NCBI RefSeq assembly: GCF_042310355.1
Contig: NZ_JBHJMR010000005.1
Span: 62,001-126,000 of the forward strand
Direction of reading: 5' to 3'
From: Wenzhouxiangella sp042310355
GTDB taxonomy: Bacteria; Pseudomonadota; Gammaproteobacteria; Xanthomonadales; Wenzhouxiangellaceae
Length of the DNA: 64,000 bases
Every line of letters begins with the position of its first letter. Position 1 is the stretch's first letter. Of the stretch, positions 51,120 to 58,164 are shown piece by piece. The translations under genes and the position numbers were made by a program. The notes below the pieces were generated by a model, which was not told where the DNA came from, did no database searches, and was given only the letters and a program-made list of their open reading frames with translations.

Positions 51120-52403
51120 ATGACACAGGAAAAGGGACAACCCGACTCGTTCTGGACGCGCGAGATGATCGTCCACCCTTCCGACCTGGAAGTGGGCAAC
51201 TTCGTCGTGCGCCTGGACATCCCCTGGATCGATACCCCGTTTCCGCTGCAGGGCGTGCTGATCGATTCGGACGCCACCCGGAAATGGTTCGAGGATCACT
51301 GCGAGTGGGTGGTCATCGATTTCGAGCGCAGCGATACGCCGCCGCCGGCGATGAAACGGGCCCGGAAGGAACGGCAGGAGGGCGAGGATCCGCCGGTCAG
51401 GCCGTCGACCGACCTTCGTCATCCGATCAACGCCCTACGTGGCAGCCGGATCGACAAGGACAGCGTCGGCGTCGCGCTGCGCGCCTACAACCTGCTCGAC
51501 ACCCAGGCGCGCCAGCTGATTCGCGGTTTCGCCAACAAGGGGACGCTGGAGGTCAAGACCGCCGAGCGTGTCGTGGCCGAACTGGCGGGCTACCTGCAGC
51601 AGAACCTGGCGGCGATGATCTGGCTGACGCGAATCAAGGAGCGCGACGATTACACCGCGCAGCACTCCATCAACTCCGCCATTCTGGCGCTGGGCCTGGC
51701 GCACGCCCTGGAGTGGCCGCCCGACCAGGTCGAGCGCGCGGGCATGGCGGCCTTGTTGCACGACGTCGGCAATGTCGATATCGACACCGCCATCCTCAAC
51801 AAGCCCGATTTGCTGACCGAAGCCGAATACCGGCACGTCAAGACGCACACGCAGCGCGGCTACGAGCTGCTGTCCAATCGCGAGGACGTGGAGGAAGTCG
51901 TTGCCCTGGCTGCACTCGAGCACCACGAGCGCAGCGACGGGAAGGGCTATCCGCACGGCAAGCGGGCGAGTGAGATCAACGAAATTTCCCGCCTGGTGTC
52001 GGTCGTCGACGTCTACGATGCCGTGACCTCGCAGCGCAGCTACCGACCTGCACGTTCGCATCACGATGCGCTGGGCGTGCTCTGGCGCGGTCGCTCGCAC
52101 AAGTTCGAACGCAGAATGGTCGAGACCTTCATTCATTTCCTCGGCTGGGTGGCGCCGGGTACCCTCGTGCGCTTGTCCGACGGCGAGCTTGCCGTGGTCG
52201 AGGAGACCAATATCGCCCAGGGTTTCTACCCGATCGTGCGCGTGCTGATCCACGGCGGAGCCGGGTATCGCCCGGGCAAGCGGGTGGATATGGCCGAACT
52301 GCGTGACGCCGATGGCAACCCGGAGCTGCACATCGAGGAAGTGCTCCCCGACGGGCTTCCGGGCCTGAACGTCAAGGCCATGCTGGTCTCGGTGCTCGAG
52401 TAG
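51120..52403 (+). CDS. HD-GYP c-di-GMP phosphodiesterase-like protein, copy 1
   Basis: HD-GYP proteins degrade c-di-GMP. The 427-residue protein has an N-terminal DUF3391 domain (about 15-70 visible as VHPSDLEVGNFVVRLDIPW), a linker and an HD-GYP domain (about 180-345). The metal motif is HDVGN near 214-218, where the usual Lys is Asn. The second motif HHERSDGKGYP (about 268-278) is complete. A C-terminal part of ~80 residues, with VAPGTLVRLSDGELAVVEE, is shared with the next gene. An ATG at 51024 is rejected because it lies within the Pho box. The loss of the Lys may lower activity. Confidence 0.88.
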   Translation: MTQEKGQPDSFWTREMIVHPSDLEVGNFVVRLDIPWIDTPFPLQGVLIDSDATRKWFEDHCEWVVIDFERSDTPPPAMKRARKERQEGEDPPVRPSTDLRHPINALRGSRIDKDSVGVALRAYNLLDTQARQLIRGFANKGTLEVKTAERVVAELAGYLQQNLAAMIWLTRIKERDDYTAQHSINSAILALGLAHALEWPPDQVERAGMAALLHDVGNVDIDTAILNKPDLLTEAEYRHVKTHTQRGYELLSNREDVEEVVALAALEHHERSDGKGYPHGKRASEINEISRLVSVVDVYDAVTSQRSYRPARSHHDALGVLWRGRSHKFERRMVETFIHFLGWVAPGTLVRLSDGELAVVEETNIAQGFYPIVRVLIHGGAGYRPGKRVDMAELRDADGNPELHIEEVLPDGLPGLNVKAMLVSVLE

Positions 52404-52497
52404 GTACACCCGGCCGGTTGTTTCTGGACACCCGCGCCGGCGAGCGTCTATTATCAGGGGTCCGGCGGGGCGGAGCAGAGAGCAAAAGGGGATTTAC

Positions 52498-53754
52498 ATG
52501 CCCGACTACGAAAGCGGGTCGACATTCGAGAGTCGCATCGATCCGTCCGATCTGCAGATCGGGCACTTCGTCACGCGCCTGGATATCCCCTGGTCCGAAA
52601 CCCGCTTTCCCCTGCAGGGGGTGCTCGTCGACAGCCACCGCAGAAAGCGCTGGTTCCAGGAACAATGCGCCTGGGTCGTCATCTGCCAGAAGCGCAGTTC
52701 CAACAAGTGGCTGCCGAAGGACAGAAAACCGGTTCCGCCGCAGTCCGGCGGCACCGGGCCGGTAAGCCGGCTGACCCTGGGCGGAGAGGTCAACGCCCAG
52801 ACGCTTGAACGCGCGCTCGAGATTTACGGTTCCCTGGACAGCCGGATTCACGATCTGGCCGAGCAGTTCCGGCTGGGCGAGCGAATCGACGTGGATTCGG
52901 CCCAATCCGTGGTGTCGGAGCTGGCGAGCGTGCTCGAACACCACGCGGCGGCGCTGGTCTGGCTGACGCGCATCAAGGAGCGCGACGACTACACCGCCCG
53001 GCATTGCATCAACGCCTCGATCCTTTCCATCGGCCTGGCCCATGCGCTGGAATGGGATCAGCGCAAGATCGAGCATGCCGGGCTGGCCGGGCTCCTGCAC
53101 GACCTGGGCAAGATGCGCATCGACCCGGCGATTCTCAACAAGCCGGGCCGGTTGACCCCGGAAGAATACGAGGCCATCAAGACGCACACCAACATCGGCT
53201 ACGAGCTTCTGAGCGAGGAGGGCGGGCTGCCACAGCCGGTCATGAAGGCCGTTTTGCACCACCACGAACGTCCCGATGGTCAGGGCTATCCGCACGGGCT
53301 CTCGCGCGGCGAAATTCCGCTGCTGGCGCGGCTGGTCGGTATTGTCGACGCCTACGATGCCATTACCTCGGAGCGGGTGTACGACCCGGCGCGTTCTCAC
53401 CACGACGCGCTGGGGATCCTCTGGAAGCAGCGCAATCGGCAATTCGACGGTCCCATGGTCGAGGCTTTCACCCAGTACCTGGGCTGGGTGACGCCCGGCA
53501 CCCTGGTGCGCCTGACCAGCGGCGAGCTCGGCCTGGTGCTGCACGCCCGGGAAGGGCGGGGTCTGTTGCCCCTGGTGCGTTTGCTCGAGCCGCATGCGGG
53601 CGGCTACCGGCTGGGCGCTACCCAGGACCTGTCCCGGCAGCGCCCGGAGACGGGGGATGCGCCGGTGCGGGTGGCCGAGGTTCTGCCCGACGGTCACGAG
53701 AGCGTCGACATCCGGCTGCTGTCGGAGGCTTTCGAGCGCGAGGCCCAGGATTGA
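52498..53754 (+). CDS. HD-GYP c-di-GMP phosphodiesterase, copy 2
   Basis: The 418-residue paralog of the preceding gene has DUF3391 (about 8-75) and HD-GYP (about 165-330), with an intact HDLGK near 200-204 and HHERPDGQGYPHG near 255-267. The shared C-terminal module VTPGTLVRLTSGELGLVLHARE follows. Strong similarity over the whole length (for example RIKERDDYTARHCINASILSIGLAHALEW) points to a tandem duplication. AAGGGGA lies before the ATG. The receiver protein gene follows after about 95 bp, suggesting a signalling cluster. Confidence 0.93.
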   Translation: MPDYESGSTFESRIDPSDLQIGHFVTRLDIPWSETRFPLQGVLVDSHRRKRWFQEQCAWVVICQKRSSNKWLPKDRKPVPPQSGGTGPVSRLTLGGEVNAQTLERALEIYGSLDSRIHDLAEQFRLGERIDVDSAQSVVSELASVLEHHAAALVWLTRIKERDDYTARHCINASILSIGLAHALEWDQRKIEHAGLAGLLHDLGKMRIDPAILNKPGRLTPEEYEAIKTHTNIGYELLSEEGGLPQPVMKAVLHHHERPDGQGYPHGLSRGEIPLLARLVGIVDAYDAITSERVYDPARSHHDALGILWKQRNRQFDGPMVEAFTQYLGWVTPGTLVRLTSGELGLVLHAREGRGLLPLVRLLEPHAGGYRLGATQDLSRQRPETGDAPVRVAEVLPDGHESVDIRLLSEAFEREAQD

Positions 53755-53849
53755 GCGCGCTTGGACTGTTCGTTGCGCATGGGGAATAATGGGCGCAGGT
53801 TCGCAAAAACCTTGCTGACCACCGCCAAGCGAGACTAGAGGGTACGTGG

Positions 53850-54356
53850 ATGAGCCAGTTGAACAGATTTCGACGGCTGCTGGGGATGAGCCAGCCCGAC
53901 GATCGCCGTCAGCGTCGTCGCCTGCACGCCCGCCGGGGACTGCGGGTGCTGATTGTCGATGACTCGCGCACGATCGTTGCAGCACTCAGCCACATGCTGG
54001 GTCAGAACGGATACGAGACGAGCAGCGCCGAGGATGGCGAAACCGCCCTGAAAATGGCGATCGAGGATCCCCCGGACCTGATCTTTCTCGACATCGTGTT
54101 GCCGGGCATGAGCGGTTTCACGGCGCTGCGCAAGCTGCGCCGCGAACGCGCCACCGAGTCGGTGCCGGTGATCATGATCAGCGGCAACCCGCAGGCCGTC
54201 GAGGAGTTCTACCTCAAGAAGATCGGGGCCGACGGCTTCATGAAGAAGCCTTTCGGCCGCTTCGAAGTGTTCTCACGCATCGAACGCCTGGTTGGCGCCG
54301 GGGAATTGCCCGCCCGTGGCGCGCGCGAAGCCGACGCCGGCGACCCCGACGACTGA
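53850..54356 (+). CDS. CheY-like single-domain response regulator
   Basis: The 168-residue protein has a basic N-terminal extension (about 1-30), a receiver domain (about 31-150) and a short acidic tail. Active-site residues are intact: the acidic pair in LIVDDSRT, phospho-acceptor Asp81 in FLDIVLPGMSG, the Thr/Ser switch in VIMISGNP and the Lys in DGFMKKPF. The wording DDSRTIVAALSHML resembles the PilG/PilH group of twitching-motility regulators, but no pil or che gene is near. AGAGGGT precedes the ATG. It may act with the upstream HD-GYP proteins (inference). Confidence 0.88.
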   Translation: MSQLNRFRRLLGMSQPDDRRQRRRLHARRGLRVLIVDDSRTIVAALSHMLGQNGYETSSAEDGETALKMAIEDPPDLIFLDIVLPGMSGFTALRKLRRERATESVPVIMISGNPQAVEEFYLKKIGADGFMKKPFGRFEVFSRIERLVGAGELPARGAREADAGDPDD

Positions 54357-54432
54357 GCGCTTGATCGGCGTCAATTCCACTCCGCTGAATCCGTCCTAGA
54401 CTATCCCTACATTTTCGGTCGGGAGAATGGTC

Positions 54433-54648
54433 ATGGACCGCAAGCAATTGATCGAACGCCGCGACGAGCTGCGCGAGCGGCTCGAGGCGATTCGCCGTGA
54501 TGTTGGCGGTGGCCTCGAGCGCGACCTCGAAGACCAGGCCCAGCAGCTCGAGAACCAGGAAACCCTCATGGAGATCGCGCGCGTTGCCGAGGCGGAATTG
54601 ACCGAAGTCGAACGCAAGCTGACCGAACTCGACGCGTCGGGTCATTGA
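54433..54648 (+). CDS. Short DksA/TraR-like coiled-coil protein lacking the zinc finger
   Basis: The 71-residue protein is one helical hairpin: RDELRERLEAIRRDVGG, then GLERDLEDQAQQLENQETL and a second helix. The QAxQLEN run and the LDA end match the N-terminal coil of DksA-like proteins. It stops exactly where the Cys4 zinc finger would begin, and the DNA after the stop does not encode a finger in this frame. The start at 54433 has GGGAGA at proper spacing; an ATG six bases earlier has none. It may be a natural short form or a truncated relic. Confidence 0.7.
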   Translation: MDRKQLIERRDELRERLEAIRRDVGGGLERDLEDQAQQLENQETLMEIARVAEAELTEVERKLTELDASGH

Positions 54649-54706
54649 CACCGGTCGCGCCAGAAATGTGACAGTCGGGCTTCATTAGCGTGAATTTTTA
54701 ATCGTT

Positions 54707-54724
54707 CTGTCATAATTCCGCCAC
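54707..54724 (+). promoter_or_regulatory. Pho box before the porin gene
   Basis: CTGTCAT, a 4-bp AATT spacer, then CCGCCAC (five of seven matches to CTGTCAC) form a PhoB-type 18-bp site. It lies 40 bp upstream of the chosen ATG. Confidence 0.6.
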
Positions 54725-54764
54725 AAACTAGGCGACCTTGAAATCCAAGGCAGGCGAAAGGCCA

Positions 54765-55940
54765 ATGACACGAATCGAATGCAGGACAGGCGCTGCGGGC
54801 GCCTTCGGGTGGCTGATGGCCGCCATGATCAGCATGCTGGTGTTCCCCGCATCGGCGCAGGATCGCGAGTGGGAGTTCGGCGGCGACCTGCGCGCCGGGT
54901 TCTACGCCAGCGAGCGTGACTTCCGCGACGGCTCCGGTGAGGAGCGTTCGGAAAGCGCCCGCGGCCGCTTCCGACTGTTCGCCCAGCGCGATCTGTCCGA
55001 CAATTGGTCTTTCCGCGGGCGGGTGGCGACCTGGCTGACGAGCGACGGCAACGACGTTTCGCTCGAGTTTGACCGCTATCGCGCCACGGGCACCGGCACG
55101 CGACCGGGCGAGGTCCACCTCGACGAGTTCTTCTTGCAGTGGGCTGACGATGCCGGGCGCAACCAGCTGCGTATCGGCCGATTCCAGACCGGCTTCAAGC
55201 TTCCGGTCGTTCCCGACAAGAGTCTCGATCGGAACGACTCATCCAACGTGGGCATCGGTTGGACCGACGGCCTGCACTGGACCCGTCAGCTCGGCGGCGG
55301 CTGGGAGAGTCATGTGATCGCCCAGGCCCATCATCGGCGGGGTACGGGCAACACCGTTCGCAATCCGATCAGTTTCAGCGACGACAGCAGCCGCCTGGGC
55401 GCGTTTCTCGGCCTTCGCTCGACCGAGCGCTGGGGGCCGGTTTCGATGCGCATGCTCACGCTCAACTGGATGCCAGATGCCCTCGCGCCGATGGGCGTAT
55501 CCGACCCCCGTCGCGAGGACTACCTGACAATGACTGCCAAGGCCGCGGCCGAGTGGCCCGTCGGCGCGGCGGGCACGCGATTCGTGCTTGCCGGCGAGTA
55601 CGGTCACGCTTTCGAGACCCCGCGCGAGCGTACGATGTTGCTCGATTCTCCGAATGGTGACGTCGGTGGCGACGGCTTCCAGGTCAGCGCCAACTTCTTC
55701 GATATCCGTCCTGGACACAATCTGGGGGTCGTTTATGGGCACGTCGAATCCGGCTGGCTGATCTCCAACGATTTCCGCAACAACGACGATCTCTACGAAG
55801 TGCGCTACCAGCATCACTTCAACGATCAGCTTCGCGTCGACGTTCGGTTCCGCATCCGCGAGGAAATCGAGCGGCGCGCTTTCGCGACGGATCGGCAGCA
55901 GGACCGCGATCTCTACGTTCGCTTTACCTACAAGTTGTAA
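54765..55940 (+). CDS. Outer-membrane beta-barrel porin
   Basis: The 391-residue protein has a signal peptide (cleavage near ASAQD), alternating beta-strand pattern throughout (for example REWEFGGDLRAGFYA and LRIGRFQTGFKLP) and ends in VRFTYKL, with strand-final aromatic residues as needed for BAM insertion (terminal Leu is unusual but tolerated). The HLDEFFLQW and GRFQTGFK runs resemble phosphate-selective porins of the OprO/OprP kind. A Pho box 40 bp upstream supports phosphate-starvation induction. The frame opens at a TTG nine codons earlier; the ATG at 54765 is used. Confidence 0.82.
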   Translation: MTRIECRTGAAGAFGWLMAAMISMLVFPASAQDREWEFGGDLRAGFYASERDFRDGSGEERSESARGRFRLFAQRDLSDNWSFRGRVATWLTSDGNDVSLEFDRYRATGTGTRPGEVHLDEFFLQWADDAGRNQLRIGRFQTGFKLPVVPDKSLDRNDSSNVGIGWTDGLHWTRQLGGGWESHVIAQAHHRRGTGNTVRNPISFSDDSSRLGAFLGLRSTERWGPVSMRMLTLNWMPDALAPMGVSDPRREDYLTMTAKAAAEWPVGAAGTRFVLAGEYGHAFETPRERTMLLDSPNGDVGGDGFQVSANFFDIRPGHNLGVVYGHVESGWLISNDFRNNDDLYEVRYQHHFNDQLRVDVRFRIREEIERRAFATDRQQDRDLYVRFTYKL

Positions 55941-55990
55941 GGCGCGCCTTCTGATACATTGAGCGGCGCCGCCCACCAGGATTGCGCCGC

Positions 55991-57397
55991 ATGGTTGCCG
56001 CCACACTCGTCGTCTATCTCGTATTGCTGCTGACCATCGGGGTCTGGGCGCAGCGCCGGGTCGGCGACACCGCCGACTTTCACCTGGCCGGGCGCCGCAT
56101 GGGGCCGATCGTGGCCTCGCTCAGCGCGTCGGCGAGTTCGTCGTCGGCGTGGACCCTGCTGGGTGTCAGCGGCGCGGCCTATGCATGGGGCCTCCAGGCG
56201 ATCTGGCTGGTGCCGGCGATCTGGTCGGGGTTCTTCATCAACTGGGTGTTCATTGCCCCGAGGTTGCAGCCGGCCAGCCACGACAATGGCTCGCTGACCC
56301 TGGTCGAGTTCCTCGGCCGGGGCGCCGATGCGGTCTATGAGCGGCGCATCCGGGCGTTTGGCGCTGCCATCGTCCTGTTCTGCTTCACCTTCTACGTCGC
56401 CTCGCAGTTCCAGGCGGCCGGGGCGGCCATCAGCACGGCGCTTCCGGTCGACACCGTGGTCGCGATCGCTGCCGGCGCGGCGATCGTGATTGCCTACGTG
56501 TTCCTGGGCGGCTTCTGGGCCGCCAGCGTGACCGACGCCCTGCAGGGCCTGATGATGCTGTTCGTCGCCCTGGTGCTGCCGGCTGTCGCGCTGGTTGCCG
56601 TGGGCGGTCCCGCTGGCCTGCATTCGGGCCTGATGGCGCTGGAAGACCCTTCGCTCATGCGCCTGGTCGACCAGCCGGGACTGCTGCTGTCGATGGTTTT
56701 CGTCGCCGGTCTCTTCGGGATCGGGCTGGGTTACCCGGGACAGCCCCACGTGGTCAATCGATTCATGGCGCTTCGCTCGAAGGGCGAGATCCGTTTTGCC
56801 CGCAATATCGCGCTGGGCTGGGCCGCGGTGATCTACGTCGGAATGGTGGTCCTGGGTTGGAGCGGTCGCGTTCTGATGCCGGAACTGGCCGACGGCGAGT
56901 CCGTTCTTCTCGAGCTGGCCGTGGATCTGCTCCCGGCGGTGCTGGGCGGCCTGGTCACCGGCGGGGTGCTGGCGGCGATCATGTCCACCTCCGACAGCCA
57001 GCTGCTGGTGGCCGGTTCGGCGGTCAGCCACGACCTGCGTCGCGGCAGCGTGTCGCTTGCCGCCGACCGGGTGGTCATCGTGTTGCTGGGCCTGGCGGCC
57101 GTGGGGCTGGCGCTGTGGTTCCCGGCTTCCATCTTCGATCGGGTGCTGTTCGCCTGGCAGGCCCTGGGCAACGCCTTCGGCCCCCTGCTGGTGGTCATGC
57201 TGTTTGCCGGCGGCGTCCGCCCCGGCTACCGGCTGGCCGCCATGCTGACCGGTTTTTCGCTGACGGTCGCGATCAGCTTCTTTCCTCAGGCGCCCGGCAA
57301 CGCGATCGAGCGCCTGGCGCCGCTGTTCATCGCCCTGTCGATCGCCCTGGCCGGCAGGCGGGGTGGCGTGGACTCGAAAGGGGCGGGCGCGGCATGA
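55991..57397 (+). CDS. Sodium:solute symporter (SSS family)
   Basis: The 468-residue protein has about 12-13 transmembrane helices and the SSS signature runs: DFHLAGRRMGPIVASLSASASSSSAWTLLG in helix 1-2, GFFINWVFIAPRL, and GVLAAIMSTSDSQLLVAGSAVSHDL, the PutP-like Na+ site with its Ser/Thr residues. It imports a solute with Na+; proline is possible, but substrate is not fixed by sequence. Start is at the ATG 55991 (a TTG nine bases earlier is in frame). The stop overlaps the next gene by four bases (ATGA). Confidence 0.9.
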   Translation: MVAATLVVYLVLLLTIGVWAQRRVGDTADFHLAGRRMGPIVASLSASASSSSAWTLLGVSGAAYAWGLQAIWLVPAIWSGFFINWVFIAPRLQPASHDNGSLTLVEFLGRGADAVYERRIRAFGAAIVLFCFTFYVASQFQAAGAAISTALPVDTVVAIAAGAAIVIAYVFLGGFWAASVTDALQGLMMLFVALVLPAVALVAVGGPAGLHSGLMALEDPSLMRLVDQPGLLLSMVFVAGLFGIGLGYPGQPHVVNRFMALRSKGEIRFARNIALGWAAVIYVGMVVLGWSGRVLMPELADGESVLLELAVDLLPAVLGGLVTGGVLAAIMSTSDSQLLVAGSAVSHDLRRGSVSLAADRVVIVLLGLAAVGLALWFPASIFDRVLFAWQALGNAFGPLLVVMLFAGGVRPGYRLAAMLTGFSLTVAISFFPQAPGNAIERLAPLFIALSIALAGRRGGVDSKGAGAA

Positions 57398-57687
57398 GCG
57401 ACGGCCTGGCGTGGCTGCTGCTGGTGGTCTTTGCCGTCCACCTGTTCGCCTTCGGTGCGCTTTGGATCCGGCGCCGGCAGCCTTACTACATCGCCCTGGT
57501 GATCACGTTTGCGCTGTTGACTGCCTCGGTTGCGCTCAGACTCTGGGGCGGGGCGCCGCTGATTGCCGACAGGTCGCTGGCCGAATGGCTGCGCTACGCC
57601 GCCTGGGGCGCGGCGGCGGTATCGGTCAGCTGGACGCTGCTGCGCGTGCTGCGACGCCGTCAGGCTGGCCGGCAGAATTCTTCATAG
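57394..57687 (+). CDS. Small membrane protein coupled to the symporter
   Basis: The 97-residue protein has three predicted transmembrane helices (about 4-22, 33-52 and 70-88) and a basic end. I do not recognise a named family. The ATGA overlap with the symporter stop suggests it is an accessory subunit. Its last 28 bases overlap the end of the convergent arsR gene. Confidence 0.7.
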   Translation: MSDGLAWLLLVVFAVHLFAFGALWIRRRQPYYIALVITFALLTASVALRLWGGAPLIADRSLAEWLRYAAWGAAAVSVSWTLLRVLRRRQAGRQNSS

Positions 57688-58004
57688 AGGGTCGCCATGA
57701 GCGCGCGCACTTCGGTGCTCGCCAGCGAGTAGTAGATCGCCTGCTGTTCGCGCCGGGTCTGGACCAGGCCGGCATTGCGCAATACGGCCAGGTGTTGCGA
57801 CAGCGCGGACTGGCTCAGCGGCAGGTGGCCGTTGAGTTCGCTGACGGACATCTCGGTGTCGAGCAGATGGCACAGCACCATCAGGCGATGGGGGTTGGCC
57901 ATCAGCTTGAGAAACCCGGCCGCATTTTCCGCGTGCTGCGCCATGTCCCGCGGCGAGGGCATTTCCAGGCGCGTCGGAGTCGAAATGGAGGTTGCGGTAG
58001 CCAT
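57660..58004 (-). CDS. Second ArsR-family repressor of BigR/SqrR type
   Basis: The 114-residue winged-helix protein has the recognition helix LSQSALSQHLAVLRNAGLV and wing TRREQQAIYYSL. Like the ArsR at 48.6 kb it has a Cys in LMVLCHLLDTE and one near the end in EEFCRPA, the positions used for sulfur sensing in BigR/SqrR. The two are paralogs. No sulfur gene lies next to it; the upstream gene is icmF, divergent. A short palindrome TTATTGCCCATAA at 58014-58026, 10 bp before the start, is a possible operator. The last 28 bases overlap the membrane-protein gene. Confidence 0.85.
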   Translation of the reverse strand: MATATSISTPTRLEMPSPRDMAQHAENAAGFLKLMANPHRLMVLCHLLDTEMSVSELNGHLPLSQSALSQHLAVLRNAGLVQTRREQQAIYYSLASTEVRALMATLYEEFCRPA

Positions 58005-58102
58005 AGCGCGTAATTATTGCCCATAAGCGGAGTCTTTCGCAAAAGGAATTTGGTCGTAGAGGATCCGACCCCGCCACCCCGAGGCACGCGGCCGGCGCGG
58101 CT

Positions 58103-58132
58103 TTGGCTCCCGGCAACCTCGCAGGCTACAAT
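58103..58132 (+). promoter_or_regulatory. Probable sigma-70 promoter of icmF
   Basis: TTGGCT (58103-58108) and TACAAT (58127-58132) are spaced by 18 bp, ending 32 bp before the icmF ATG. The -10 context CTACAATGGGCGG resembles the one before etfB. Confidence 0.5.
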
Positions 58133-58164
58133 GGGCGGTTCCCGTTCAAGCCTGAAAGCATGCC

